DNA of 64,000 nucleotides from a bacterium (GCA_025782575.1 JALGYY010000043.1:204501-268500); one strand, 5' to 3'; numbered from the stretch's first letter, positions 25,542-35,638 are shown. The notes: a model not told the origin generated them from the sequence alone. Numbers and translations are program-made.

Positions 25542-28211
25542 TTGAGTCGAACGCCGAAAGAGGATCGTCAGGTTCCGGCCATCCCCGGTGATCGCGTCGG
25601 CCGCTATATGATCGTGGAAGAGATCGGTCATGGCGGAATGGGTGTCGTATTTCGCGCCACAGATGTTGAACTCGGACGGGATGTGGCGCTCAAGTTCCCC
25701 TGGGCAGACCTGGAGGAGAGTGATCACGGCATCCGGCGGTTCCGCCGGGAAGCGAAATCCTCTTCCAGGCTGAGCCATCCCAACATCGTCCCCGTTATCG
25801 AAATCCTGGAACATAAAGGTTCCCCCTGCATCGTTCTTCAACTGGTGGAAGGGGAGGATCTGCGGAACTATCTGAAGCGGATCGGCTCGATCGAATCGGG
25901 CCGCATTCTCCGTTTGAGCGAAGACATCGGGAAGGGGCTCGCTCATGCTCACTCCCAACGGATCCTTCATCGCGATGTGAATCCCAAAAACATCATGATC
26001 ACTCCTGAAGGACGGGCTCTCCTGACCGACTTCGGCCTGGCCCGCCTCCTCCCCGGCCCAGAGGTTCTCTCGGCCGACACGACAGTCTCCACCAGCCTGA
26101 CCGCCAAAGGCGCGGCCATCGGCACGCCCCGCTACATGTCTCCGGAGCAGGCGCTCGGCCGCACGCTTGATGAGCGAAGCGATATATTCTCCCTCGGCAC
26201 GGTGATGTATGAAATGTGCACGGGGAGCCCGGCATTTTCAGGCGGCGAAATGGGTGAGCTTTATGATCGAATTATTCATGGTGCACCTAAGCCGATTTCG
26301 AAATTTACGTCTGCTGTCCCGGCCGAACTCGAAAGAGTCATTCGAAAGTGTATGGCCAAGCGACCCGACGAGCGGTATCAGAACGTGGAGGATCTACTGG
26401 TTGACCTCCGTTCGCTCCGCAGGGAACTTGACCATGAGACGTACCCGGGCAGCCATGGGATCGGTGATAGAAGAGGGGTTGATCGCCGTAAAGGGCAACG
26501 GAGCATCTGGATACCGGCGTTACTCGCCCTCCCCCTGATTGCCGGCGGGATCTGGTACGCGTTTTTCCGTGATAGTGACGCATTGCCGAAAGGTCGGCCG
26601 ATCCAGATAACCAGCAACGCGGCATGGGAAGGGATGCCATCCCTTTCTCCCGATGGAAACCAGATCGCCTATGTCTCCAACGCCTCGGGAAACCTCGACA
26701 TCTATTTGATCGGCGTCGAAGGAGGAGAGTCGCTTCAACTTACTGACGATGCTGGTGAGGATCGCAATCCTTTCTGGTTTCCCGACGGCAGCTCGGTAGG
26801 ATTCGCGTCCAATCGAAGCGGGGACTGGGGAGTGTGGAAGGTCGGGCGGTTCGGAGGAGGCCCCATAATGGTCGTTTCTCATGCAACGTACGGCGCAATC
26901 TCTCCTGAGGGTGATCGAATGGCTGTGGAGACCAAGACAGAACCGATCGGTTCTGTCGGTATCGGACTGGTTGACATGATCAGGCCGGCCGAACCGCGAC
27001 TCCTGACAATTGCCGAAGACGGGTCCTGGAAACATGAAACGCCGAGCTGGTCACCCGACGGGGAGCGGATCTGCTATGCCGATCTCAATTCCCTCCGGCT
27101 CGTATCTTCTGACGGTGGTCGGGGACGACGACTGATCGCCGATGGGGGGCCCGACTTCCACCCGGCCTGGTCGCCTTCGGGCAGGCACATCTACTTCTCC
27201 TCCAGCCGGGCCGGCACCCCGGCAATCTGGAGACTGCATATTTCCTCGGGGAAACTGGAGCGGGTCACAATGGGAACGGGGCCCGAGAGCTGGCCCGATA
27301 TTTCGGCCGATGGCAAAAAGCTCGCCTATGGAACCGGAGCCGCCGACCGGGATGTAGTTCTTCTCGACCGCGAACGGGGCTTATTAACCCGAATCCCGGG
27401 GGTGAGCCAGGTTATGGCGATCGGACCTCGCGCCGACCGCATTCTCTTTGCGCGACCGTGGTCGCGGGGCCGCGTCGATCTGTGGGAGCTGCTGCTGGAG
27501 GGAGGCCTTCCGGCGGGTCCACCGAGAAAACTGACCGATCATCCCGGAGTGTCAACCCATCCCTGCCTCTCCCCCGACGGTAAGTGGATTGCCTACTATC
27601 GGGTGCTGGAAGGGCAGCGAAAAGTATGGGTGATCCCGGCCCGGGGTGGCGAACCGGTTTTGCTCGACAACGACGGGGGGTTCAGCATGCTTCCCGTCTG
27701 GTCGCCCGACGGATCACGTCTTGCCTACTTGTCGAAGCGAGGAGGAGTGTGGAGAGTACGAACCCTCGCCATGGCGGAAGGCCGGGCAACCAGTGAACCT
27801 CGAGCAATCACACCCGCCGGGATGGTTGCCTCCGGTGTCGCCTGGTCGCCGGACGGGAAATCTCTCGCAGTCGTGGGAATGACGGATGACAAAAAGGAGG
27901 TCTTCGTGATTCCCGCCGGTGGGGGCAGTCCGATTCAGATCACATGGGGAGCTGAACCCCACTCTGTGCGCTGGGATCCGGCGACCGGCCGGCTTCTTGT
28001 CAGCGGCAGTTGGGGAGGAGACAGAATCCGGCTCCGCTCCATCCCGTCCGGCGGGGGAAAACCGGACCCCCTCGATCCATTGATCGAGTTCGGTGGACTT
28101 GATGCGCCCGCTCTCTTCGATATCGATGAACAAGGCAAGCTACTCATTTACTCGAGAAGTAACCTGCACGGTGATATCTGGCTTCTTGCAACAGAAGAAG
28201 GGAGCTACTGA
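25542..28211 (+). CDS. Membrane Ser/Thr protein kinase with C-terminal PD40/TolB-like beta-propeller
   Basis: 889 residues from a TTG start. Residues 22-295 form a Hanks-type kinase: GHGGMG glycine loop, VALK lysine K51, E70, catalytic loop HRDVNPKN at 143-150, DFG at 163-165 and an APE-like SPEQ. The usual catalytic-loop Lys is Asn147, a variant seen in other bacterial kinases (HRDVSP/HRDVNP), so activity remains plausible. One membrane helix spans 321-342. Residues 360-885 hold many PD40/WD40-like units (SPDGxxIAYxSxRxG), a TolB-type propeller that would lie outside the membrane as sensor or binding platform. It probably transduces an envelope signal. Confidence 0.93.
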   Translation: MSRTPKEDRQVPAIPGDRVGRYMIVEEIGHGGMGVVFRATDVELGRDVALKFPWADLEESDHGIRRFRREAKSSSRLSHPNIVPVIEILEHKGSPCIVLQLVEGEDLRNYLKRIGSIESGRILRLSEDIGKGLAHAHSQRILHRDVNPKNIMITPEGRALLTDFGLARLLPGPEVLSADTTVSTSLTAKGAAIGTPRYMSPEQALGRTLDERSDIFSLGTVMYEMCTGSPAFSGGEMGELYDRIIHGAPKPISKFTSAVPAELERVIRKCMAKRPDERYQNVEDLLVDLRSLRRELDHETYPGSHGIGDRRGVDRRKGQRSIWIPALLALPLIAGGIWYAFFRDSDALPKGRPIQITSNAAWEGMPSLSPDGNQIAYVSNASGNLDIYLIGVEGGESLQLTDDAGEDRNPFWFPDGSSVGFASNRSGDWGVWKVGRFGGGPIMVVSHATYGAISPEGDRMAVETKTEPIGSVGIGLVDMIRPAEPRLLTIAEDGSWKHETPSWSPDGERICYADLNSLRLVSSDGGRGRRLIADGGPDFHPAWSPSGRHIYFSSSRAGTPAIWRLHISSGKLERVTMGTGPESWPDISADGKKLAYGTGAADRDVVLLDRERGLLTRIPGVSQVMAIGPRADRILFARPWSRGRVDLWELLLEGGLPAGPPRKLTDHPGVSTHPCLSPDGKWIAYYRVLEGQRKVWVIPARGGEPVLLDNDGGFSMLPVWSPDGSRLAYLSKRGGVWRVRTLAMAEGRATSEPRAITPAGMVASGVAWSPDGKSLAVVGMTDDKKEVFVIPAGGGSPIQITWGAEPHSVRWDPATGRLLVSGSWGGDRIRLRSIPSGGGKPDPLDPLIEFGGLDAPALFDIDEQGKLLIYSRSNLHGDIWLLATEEGSY

Positions 28212-28257
28212 CAGTATCCCCCGGAAGGAATACAACGCACTCAGCTGAAGGCGATGC

Positions 28258-28286
28258 TGGACATATGGGAAAGATTGTGATATTCT
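28258..28286 (+). promoter_or_regulatory. Putative promoter for the PNPFNP-tailed gene at 28376
   Basis: TGGACA (28258-28263), a 17-nt spacer and TATTCT (28281-28286) match the housekeeping pattern at 9 of 12 positions. It lies about 85 nt before the GTG start. Confidence 0.5.
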
Positions 28287-28375
28287 GCAACAAATTTCCT
28301 CTTATGATTCACTTGTCGTAGGCTGCATCCGTCCGCCTCTGGCGAGCCAATAGGAACACCGGGAGGTAGGGACGG

Positions 28376-28921
28376 GTGTATCGTTCCGTGATCCTTCTCA
28401 CTCTTGCATCTTTGGGGCTTCTATGGGCTCCTTCAATCGACGCGGCCGGATTCGAGCTGAAGTCCTCTGTAATCGGGGCAGCCGGTTCACCCGGATCGAG
28501 TGCGAGCTTCAATTCGAACGGCACTCTTGGTCAATCCTCCTCCATTGGGCCGGGAGGGAGCACTACATTTGTTCTGACAGGCGGTTTCTGGAGTAAGCTT
28601 CAAACGGCAACCGGCATCTTCGAAGCGGCTATCCCTCCTATCTTCCGGAACGCTTTGCTTCCCAATGCTCCGAACCCGTTCAACCCCGTTACATCGATCA
28701 ACTTTGAAGTAAGCAAACAATCTCCGGTCATCATTACCATTTTCAACATAAAGGGCCAGGCAGTACGAAACCTGGTCCGGGAAGTAAGAGAGCCGGGCCG
28801 GTACGAGATCCTGTGGGACGGAAAGAACAACCAAGGCAGACAGCTCGCTTCGGGCGTTTTCTTCTGCCAGTTTCAGGTCGGCGAGTTCAGCGACGTCAGA
28901 AAAATGCTTCTATTGAAATAG
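28376..28921 (+). CDS. Short secreted protein with C-terminal FlgD-like sorting domain
   Basis: 181 residues from a GTG preceded by GGGAGG. The signal peptide ends near SIDA-AGF. A glycine/serine-rich stretch follows (residues 30-75, with SxGxLGQSSSIGPG). A FlgD_ig/T9SS-type C-terminal domain spans about 95-181: LPNAPNPFNPVTSINFEV, IFNIKGQAVRNL, GRYEILWDGKNNQGRQLASGVFFCQ, ending RKMLLLK. The same tail occurs on three large secreted proteins in this window and is presumably an export/anchoring module. It is followed after 13 nt by the fibre-like protein, so the two are likely an operon. Confidence 0.82.
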   Translation: MYRSVILLTLASLGLLWAPSIDAAGFELKSSVIGAAGSPGSSASFNSNGTLGQSSSIGPGGSTTFVLTGGFWSKLQTATGIFEAAIPPIFRNALLPNAPNPFNPVTSINFEVSKQSPVIITIFNIKGQAVRNLVREVREPGRYEILWDGKNNQGRQLASGVFFCQFQVGEFSDVRKMLLLK

Positions 28922-28934
28922 GAAGGAACGTCTC

Positions 28935-30863
28935 GTGAGAACCTCCATCATCATCTGTTTGAGTGTTTGCACCTTGCTTTTTTTCATGACTTCGCCTCTG
29001 GAGGCACAGATTCCCAGGCTCATCAATTACCAGGGGATTCTGACGGACACAGGCGGCAGCCCGATTACCGGCAGCCACGCTCTGATTTTTTCGCTCTACT
29101 CTGACAGCGCGGCAAGCGCGACCCTGCTCTGGACGGATTCCTATCCGGCCGTTTCGGTCGATGAAGGTCTCTTTCACGTGATTCTCGGCAATGGGGCGGC
29201 CATTCCTGATTCCGCGTTCGTGGAACTCGCCCTCTGGCTCGGCATACAGGTCGACGCCGACCCTGAGATCGCACCCCGCTCCCAGATCACCTCGACCCCC
29301 TGGTCGATTCGGGCCGCCATGGCCGACAGCGCCGGGATGGTCGGCGCTCACAGTCATGACGATCTCTATTTCACTGAATCGGAGTTGAGTACGCCGGGCG
29401 CACTGAACGATGGGGGGAACCCGGTGGACTGGACCAAGCTGAAGGGTGTGCCGGGCGGCTTCGCCGACGGGACCGACGATGTCGGAGGCCCCGACGGGGA
29501 CTGGACGATTAACGGATCCGACATGTCGTCAGCTGTAGCCGGCAACGTCGGAATCGGAACTCCTACGCCGAGCGTGAAGCTGGAAGTAGCCGGCATGCTC
29601 CAGACCGACACGCTCAAGATCCCGACCGGCGCAGCCGCCGGGTTGATTCTGACTACGGATGCGAACGGGGTGGCATCGTGGCAGCCGGCGCCAGGCACGG
29701 GCGACATTACTGCGGTGTTCGCAGGTACGGGACTCACCGGCGGCGGCACAGGTGGCGACGTGACCATGAACGCCGACCTTGCCGGAAGCGGCGCGGCTAC
29801 CACGGTCGCCCGCAGCGATCATGAACATGACGCTTATTCCGATACCGCTCATGCACACGATAATCGTTATTTTACGGAGTCCGAGCTGAATACATCCGGT
29901 GTCTTGAACGACGCCGGGAATCCGGTGGATTGGACAAGATTAAAAGGTGTGCCGGCCGACTTCGCTGATGGTACCGATGACATCAGCACGGATACCGACT
30001 GGACCATCAATGTCAATGAGATGTATTCCGGTGTATCGGGCAATGTAGGTGTCGGAACGAACTCTCCCGCAGCTAAACTCCACGTATTAAACAGCAACGG
30101 GAACTACGTCCATCTTGGTCACGACACTTACGGCGTGTTCGGATATCACCAGACAGGAGCCAACTTCGGGTACATCGGTTCGTCTCAATACGGCGTCTAC
30201 GGCAAAGATTCCAACACGGGAAGCTACGGTTTTCTCGGGGGCGGAAACACGGGTGTGGCCGGACACAGTTCGACTGCTGCCGGTATTTCCGGGACGAGTA
30301 CGAGCGGATACGGCATCTACGGATTCAGCGATTTCTCCTGGGCCGGGTTCTTCCAGGGGGATATCCGCGTCGTCGGTTCGGTCACCGAAGGTGCGGCTTT
30401 CTCGCTGATCGATCATCCCCTCGATCCGGAAAACATGTTGCTCCGAAACAAAGTCGTTGTATCGCCTGAGAACCTGCTGATCTATCGCGGAAAAGTCACC
30501 CTGGATGAAAGCGGAGAGGCGATTGTCACGATGCCCGGCTACTTCAAAGCCCTCGCCAGGGAGGAAGAGGCGACGGTCACGCTCACTTCGGTGGGAAGAC
30601 CGTTTCTTACCGGCTACGAGTGGCGCAGCGATGGCGCCGCTTTCATCGTATATGGCGACCCCGGCCGGGACGTCTCGTGGACAGCACTCGCCGGGCGCGA
30701 TGACCCGGTAAGCCGCCAGCTCGCCATGCCTGTGGAAGAAGAAAAGGGGCCGGATAACGGTGTTTGTGATCGCGGAGAGTTTCTCTATCCCGCAGCCTAC
30801 GGCTATCCGGCCAACCGGGGAGCGGACTACCAGACTCAGCAGGAGCTGGCCCCGGAGAAATAG
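28935..30863 (+). CDS. Secreted fibre-like protein with tandem tail-fibre-type modules
   Basis: 642 residues from a GTG preceded by AGGAAGG. A signal peptide (residues 1-24) leads to a PRLINYQGILTDTGG start common in FCB surface proteins. Two copies of a roughly 85-residue module follow. Both contain H-x-H-D...YFTESEL, NPVDWTKLKGVP, FADGTDD, DWTIN, and GNVGIGT..P..KL.V, the pattern of phage tail-fibre shafts. Residues about 395-480 repeat the short unit YGVxGxxxTGxxG, probably a beta-helical or trimeric fibre. A C-terminal beta domain ends the protein. It probably forms a surface fibre. No chaperone or peptidase domain was recognised. Confidence 0.8.
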   Translation: MRTSIIICLSVCTLLFFMTSPLEAQIPRLINYQGILTDTGGSPITGSHALIFSLYSDSAASATLLWTDSYPAVSVDEGLFHVILGNGAAIPDSAFVELALWLGIQVDADPEIAPRSQITSTPWSIRAAMADSAGMVGAHSHDDLYFTESELSTPGALNDGGNPVDWTKLKGVPGGFADGTDDVGGPDGDWTINGSDMSSAVAGNVGIGTPTPSVKLEVAGMLQTDTLKIPTGAAAGLILTTDANGVASWQPAPGTGDITAVFAGTGLTGGGTGGDVTMNADLAGSGAATTVARSDHEHDAYSDTAHAHDNRYFTESELNTSGVLNDAGNPVDWTRLKGVPADFADGTDDISTDTDWTINVNEMYSGVSGNVGVGTNSPAAKLHVLNSNGNYVHLGHDTYGVFGYHQTGANFGYIGSSQYGVYGKDSNTGSYGFLGGGNTGVAGHSSTAAGISGTSTSGYGIYGFSDFSWAGFFQGDIRVVGSVTEGAAFSLIDHPLDPENMLLRNKVVVSPENLLIYRGKVTLDESGEAIVTMPGYFKALAREEEATVTLTSVGRPFLTGYEWRSDGAAFIVYGDPGRDVSWTALAGRDDPVSRQLAMPVEEEKGPDNGVCDRGEFLYPAAYGYPANRGADYQTQQELAPEK

Positions 30864-31109
30864 GAATCGGCCTCTGATCGGAATCGCATCCGGCTTCTCC
30901 CCGGAAGTACGTGTACGGAGTCGGTGCGCGTCAAAGTATTATCACCTCCGGACCCTGTATGACCTCTCCTCTACGCATTTGATCTCTAGATTTATCGAAG
31001 AATCAAGGCTAGAATACCACAGTAACTCCCCCGGACAGGCCGAGCCTCCTCAATACTGCCGCCAGACCGGGACAGGGTCGCTTCCGACAACTCTTGCAAA
31101 GGAACTGGC

Positions 31110-32489
31110 ATGCCACTCTCACCCGTAGTCGTAACGGGGGTCGGGCCGGTGAGCGCCATCGGGTGCGGCCGGAACGAGTTCTGGGATTCTCTCGTAAACG
31201 GCAGGGACGGCTTCGGCCCGATCACCCTGTGCGATGCTTCTGAATCTCCCTCGAAGATCGGCGCCGAAGTATCGGGCTTCGCTCTAGAGGACTTCGTTGC
31301 GAAGGGTCACATCATGGGACGTCGAACCCCTCGAGCTGTTCAGCTCGCCCTCGCTTCCGCCGTGCTGGCGCTTCACGACGCCGAGATCGATCTCGACTCA
31401 TGCGATGCGGATCGATTCGGTGTGTACGTCGGCACTTCGATGGGAAATATTGACGTAATTCTCAGCTTGAATGCTCGATTGATCAAGCAGGGCAACGTCC
31501 CTGCCCATGCCGCATTTCACGCATTCAATCACTCGGCGGCGTGTGTGATTTCTTCGTTCTTCAATATTCGAGGGCCCATTCAGACAGCCACTTCGGGGTG
31601 TAACTCCGGGATCGACGCGGTCGGCCAGGCGACGAGAATGATCCAGGCAGGTGCAGTCGACGCCATGCTCGTCATCGGCACTGATTGCGAGCTCGTATCA
31701 GAGGTGCTCGCCGCAATGAACGCATCGAATTCACTGACCACCAGATACAACGATGATCCCTCCCGCGCCTCACGACCATGGGACAAGGGGCGTGACGGCA
31801 ATGTGATCGGCGAGGGAGCCGCAGGGCTCCTGCTCGAATCCGAGTCCCATGCCCGTTCACGAAACGCACGGATCTATGCGAGCGTCAAGGGATACCAGGT
31901 TTCATCAGCCGGCCAGAACCGCCAGTACAGTCACGATTCTCCCGAAATCGACATCCGTCCGTGTGTGCGTGCGATGAAAGCCGCAATGGCTGAGGCCCGC
32001 TGGGATGCGAGCGAGGTCGATCTTGTTAACGCAAACGGATCTTCTTCTGTTCTCTACGACAAACTCGAGGGACTCGCGATGGCGGAGGTGTTCGGGAACC
32101 GTCTTTCAGAAACGCGGATCCATTCGCAGAAGTCGATGATGGGACAGCATGGCGCCGGATCGTCCGCCCTGCAGGCGGTGGGAGCCTGTCTGTCGATCAG
32201 GAGGGGAACGGCACCACCGACAATCAATTGTGATGATCCCGATCCCGAATGTGGCCCCCTTCGCATTTCGGGTAAAGCGGAGACTTTCTGGCCTGAACGT
32301 GTCCTGGTTCATTCGATCGGCCTTGGTGGCTTCTACTATTCCGCCGCCGCATTCGAGGCGGTCGAAGATAGCGGATCGATGCAGACCGGCGCGATCAGCG
32401 TTAAGTGGAGCGATGAGAAACACCCGATCTTCCAGCCCACAGAAGAGTTCCAGAAACCGCTCACACCGTGGGAGCCCCGCCGAGACTGA
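31110..32489 (+). CDS. Beta-ketoacyl-synthase-like protein with both catalytic histidines replaced
   Basis: 459 residues with the thiolase fold of FabF-type enzymes. The nucleophile region is TATSGCNSGIDAVG (Cys164), and EGAAGLLLES and SIGLGGFYYSAAAF are conserved landmarks. Where FabF has NAHGTST the protein has NANGSSS (Asn309), and where FabF has KSMxGH it has KSMMGQH (Gln346, His347). A Cys-His-His triad is therefore apparently Cys-Asn-Gln. It may prime or acyl-transfer without decarboxylation, or bind acyl groups as a regulator. This needs an alignment. No acyl carrier protein is nearby. Its stop overlaps the ATG of the kinase gene (TGATG). Confidence 0.82.
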   Translation: MPLSPVVVTGVGPVSAIGCGRNEFWDSLVNGRDGFGPITLCDASESPSKIGAEVSGFALEDFVAKGHIMGRRTPRAVQLALASAVLALHDAEIDLDSCDADRFGVYVGTSMGNIDVILSLNARLIKQGNVPAHAAFHAFNHSAACVISSFFNIRGPIQTATSGCNSGIDAVGQATRMIQAGAVDAMLVIGTDCELVSEVLAAMNASNSLTTRYNDDPSRASRPWDKGRDGNVIGEGAAGLLLESESHARSRNARIYASVKGYQVSSAGQNRQYSHDSPEIDIRPCVRAMKAAMAEARWDASEVDLVNANGSSSVLYDKLEGLAMAEVFGNRLSETRIHSQKSMMGQHGAGSSALQAVGACLSIRRGTAPPTINCDDPDPECGPLRISGKAETFWPERVLVHSIGLGGFYYSAAAFEAVEDSGSMQTGAISVKWSDEKHPIFQPTEEFQKPLTPWEPRRD

Positions 32490-35400
32490 TGTCGAATCCC
32501 TCCAGGTATCCGAGCAGGATCGCTCAATTCCGGCTTCTCGAAAAGCTGGGCCGGGGAGGCATGGGCGTGGTATTCAAGGCGCACGATACGCGCCTCGGGC
32601 GGAGTGTGGCCCTCAAGCTATTGAATACCGAGCATGCCGGCGAAGCGGTGTCTCGGAAACGATTGATATCGGAAGCGCAGGCGGCCGCCGCGCTGAACCA
32701 TCCTCATATCGCCACGCTGTACGAGATGATCGAGTCCGATCAGGGCCTCTGTCTGGTAATGGAGTATGTGCCGGGTGCGACTCTGGAGAATCTCCTCCGG
32801 CAGAGTCCGGCGACGCCGGACCGGATTATCGTCTGGGCGCGTGCGATCGCCGAGGCAATCGCCGAAGCCCATCGGCACGGGATCGTGCATCGGGACATCA
32901 AAGCGGCGAATGTAATGGTCACGCCGCGCGATTCGATCAAGATTCTCGACTTCGGGCTTGCCCACATGACGAACCGCCTGCTCCAATCAAACAAGGAGGG
33001 TGCGGATCGTCTCACCGAAGACGGCACGATCGTCGGCACTGTAGACTACCTGGCGCCCGAACTCTTGAGAGGTGAACCGGCTTCACCGGGGAGCGATGTA
33101 TTTGCGCTCGGTGTCCTTTTCTATCTGATGACCGGCGGCGCGCTGCCGTTCCGCGGCCGGACCCCCGCTGTGATTCTTACAAAGATACTGAACGAGGACG
33201 CACCCCCGCTTGAGTGCGAGCCGGGTTCGCCGCTCCAGGCGCTGCATGGTGTGATCCGAAAAGCGCTCGCGAAACAGGCAAGTGAACGATACACCGACGC
33301 GGGTGAGCTGGCGACTGATCTCGAAGCCTCAGTCGAATCGCGGAGAATTACCGGCACAGAAGTCGGTGACAAGGGCAAAGAAATTGCCGTCCCACCGAAC
33401 AACCTGCCGTCCGACCTGACCCCCTTCATCGGTCACTCGATCGAACTGGACGAACTGGATGCTGCGATCGAAACCGGTCGGCTCATCACACTCACCGGGC
33501 TCGGAGGGACGGGCAAGTCGAGGCTCGCCATTGAACTCGGTCGCCGTCTGATCGATCGCTTTCCGGGCGGAGTGTTCCATATCGATTTCGCCTCCCTCCA
33601 GCCGGATGGTGACGGCATGAGCTTGATCGCCACTGCCGTCGGAATACGCGAGGAATCGCCGAGAACGGTTCTCGATCAATTGATCGATTCGTTTCGCGAT
33701 CACCCGACCCTTCTTCTTTTCGATAATTGTGAGCATGTTCTGGATGTGGCAGGGGACTCGGCACGCCGACTTCTGGAAGCCTCCCCCCTTCTTTGTGTGA
33801 TCGCGACGAGCCGGGATCGTCTCGAAGTGCCTGGCGAATCGGTTCACCCGGTTCGCGCACTCTCCCTTCCCGATCCGGGCACCAAAAATCTTTCGATAGA
33901 AGAGTTACTGGAGTACGAGTCCGTCCGGCTTTTTGTAGACCGAGCTCTCGCCTCTCACTCTGGCTTCGCCGTGAGCGAGAAGAATGGTGACGCCGTCGTC
34001 AGCATCTGCAGAAAACTCGACGGGATTCCCCTCGCAATTGAACTTGCCGCGGCTCGGACTCGTGTCCTCTCGATCGAACAGATCGATAAACGACTTGAAA
34101 ACCGGTTTCACCTGCTGACCTCCCGGAACCGTAGGACCTCCGCCCGCCATCAGACGTTACGAGCGACGATCGACTGGAGCGTCGATCTTCTGGACGACCT
34201 CGAGAAGCTCCTGTTTTTTCGATCAGGCATATTCCCCGGCAGTTTCGATCTCGGCGCGGCTGAGGTGATCTGTTCAGGCGGGGTGATCGAGGAGTTCGAC
34301 GTACTGGACCTTATCTCGACGCTCGTCGACCGCTCGATTGTAGTGGCCGAAGAAGGGGCGGACGGAACGGTTCGATACAGACTCTATGAAACTCTTCGAG
34401 CCTATGCTTCGGGCGAGCTCGCCGCTGCTGAAATTGAGCCGCTCGGCATTCGCTATGAGAACTATTATTCCGATCTCGCCATGAACGCGGCGGCCGAGCT
34501 GACGGGCCCTGACCAACTCGCCTGGTTTGCGCGGCTTGACCGTGAGTTTGTCAACCTGCGAACCATGCTGGATCGGGCGGCCACGCGAAACGATTCGGAA
34601 ACTCTCCTCGAGACGACCGCCGCACTCGGCCGGTACTGGCTCGTACGAGGGCACCTGTCTGAGGGGCGCCGTCATTCGGAGCGAGCCCTCCAGTTGGCAA
34701 GAAAATCTCGGACTGACGATCTTGTGGCACAGGTGCTTCTCTTTGCCGGCTCCCTCGCGAATGACCAGGGGGATTATGAAACCGCGATTGAACGACTGGA
34801 AGCGGCCCTTGATATGAGAAAGAAACTGAAAGACAGGAGCGGTGCCGCCGAAGCGGCAGTCAGCCTGGGAATTACCGCCAGGGACCAGGGGGACTATGAA
34901 AGGGCCGGCCGATTCCTGACCGAGGCAGTTGCGGCGACGAAGAAACTGGGTGAACCGGCGCGGGTCGCCCAGTCAATTCATGCGCTCGGGATCACCCGGC
35001 ATCGTGAAGGCGAGTGCGAACGGGCTGCCGCTCTGTTCGAGGAGGGCCTTGCCATTCGGGAGAGCCTCGGAGATCCGAGAGGAATCGCCGCGTTTCACGC
35101 TCATCTCGGAAGCGTCGCCTACGACCAGGGAGACCTCGACCGATCGACTGAACTGCTGGAACGGGGACTCGCCACGTTTCGTGAAGTAGGAAACAGTCGG
35201 GGTATTGTTTATGCGTTACTCTATCTGGGCGGTATCGATCGCCGGCATGGTCGCTACGAGGAGGCCCGCACCCGATTCAAGGAATGCCTCGATACATCGT
35301 ATGAACTGGGTGACCGACTTCACGTCGCTCGTTCGATCGAATCATTCGCTCAGCTTGCTGCTGAAGAAGGAAACGGGGAAATTGCCCTTAAGTTAGCGGG

Positions 35401-35584
35401 GGCGGCTGACTCGATTCGATCGTCTCTCGGATCTCTCCGCCCGCCGATCGAAGAGACCGCTTTCCGTGAATCCCTCGCCATGGCGCGAGAACAGGCAGGC
35501 GAGAAGCGGACGAGGGAATTGATGGAGGCCGGTGCCGCAATATCTTCTGACTCGCAGGGAATCTGTTCTATGCTCACCGACTGA
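32489..35584 (+). CDS. Ser/Thr protein kinase fused to STAND-type ATPase and TPR repeats
   Basis: 1031 residues from the ATG at 32489, which overlaps the ketosynthase-like stop; a start at 32468 is possible. Residues 12-285 are a complete Hanks kinase: K43, E62, HRDIKAAN at 134-141, DFG at 154-156. Residues about 308-600 resemble AfsR/MalT-like STAND ATPases, with FIGHSIELDEL, Walker A GLGGTGKS at 337-344, Walker B LLLFDNCEH, and DGIPLAIELAAARTR. From about 650 to the end are tandem TPRs of 40 residues (for example LGxxxxDQGDYExAxxxxEEAL). No membrane helix is seen, so it is cytoplasmic. It likely integrates a ligand or partner signal through the STAND switch. Confidence 0.9.
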   Translation: MSNPSRYPSRIAQFRLLEKLGRGGMGVVFKAHDTRLGRSVALKLLNTEHAGEAVSRKRLISEAQAAAALNHPHIATLYEMIESDQGLCLVMEYVPGATLENLLRQSPATPDRIIVWARAIAEAIAEAHRHGIVHRDIKAANVMVTPRDSIKILDFGLAHMTNRLLQSNKEGADRLTEDGTIVGTVDYLAPELLRGEPASPGSDVFALGVLFYLMTGGALPFRGRTPAVILTKILNEDAPPLECEPGSPLQALHGVIRKALAKQASERYTDAGELATDLEASVESRRITGTEVGDKGKEIAVPPNNLPSDLTPFIGHSIELDELDAAIETGRLITLTGLGGTGKSRLAIELGRRLIDRFPGGVFHIDFASLQPDGDGMSLIATAVGIREESPRTVLDQLIDSFRDHPTLLLFDNCEHVLDVAGDSARRLLEASPLLCVIATSRDRLEVPGESVHPVRALSLPDPGTKNLSIEELLEYESVRLFVDRALASHSGFAVSEKNGDAVVSICRKLDGIPLAIELAAARTRVLSIEQIDKRLENRFHLLTSRNRRTSARHQTLRATIDWSVDLLDDLEKLLFFRSGIFPGSFDLGAAEVICSGGVIEEFDVLDLISTLVDRSIVVAEEGADGTVRYRLYETLRAYASGELAAAEIEPLGIRYENYYSDLAMNAAAELTGPDQLAWFARLDREFVNLRTMLDRAATRNDSETLLETTAALGRYWLVRGHLSEGRRHSERALQLARKSRTDDLVAQVLLFAGSLANDQGDYETAIERLEAALDMRKKLKDRSGAAEAAVSLGITARDQGDYERAGRFLTEAVAATKKLGEPARVAQSIHALGITRHREGECERAAALFEEGLAIRESLGDPRGIAAFHAHLGSVAYDQGDLDRSTELLERGLATFREVGNSRGIVYALLYLGGIDRRHGRYEEARTRFKECLDTSYELGDRLHVARSIESFAQLAAEEGNGEIALKLAGAADSIRSSLGSLRPPIEETAFRESLAMAREQAGEKRTRELMEAGAAISSDSQGICSMLTD

Positions 35585-35638
35585 TTACCGGGTGATCGAG
35601 TCGCCGTCCAGTGATTCTCTCCTGAGAGGTGCCTTAGC

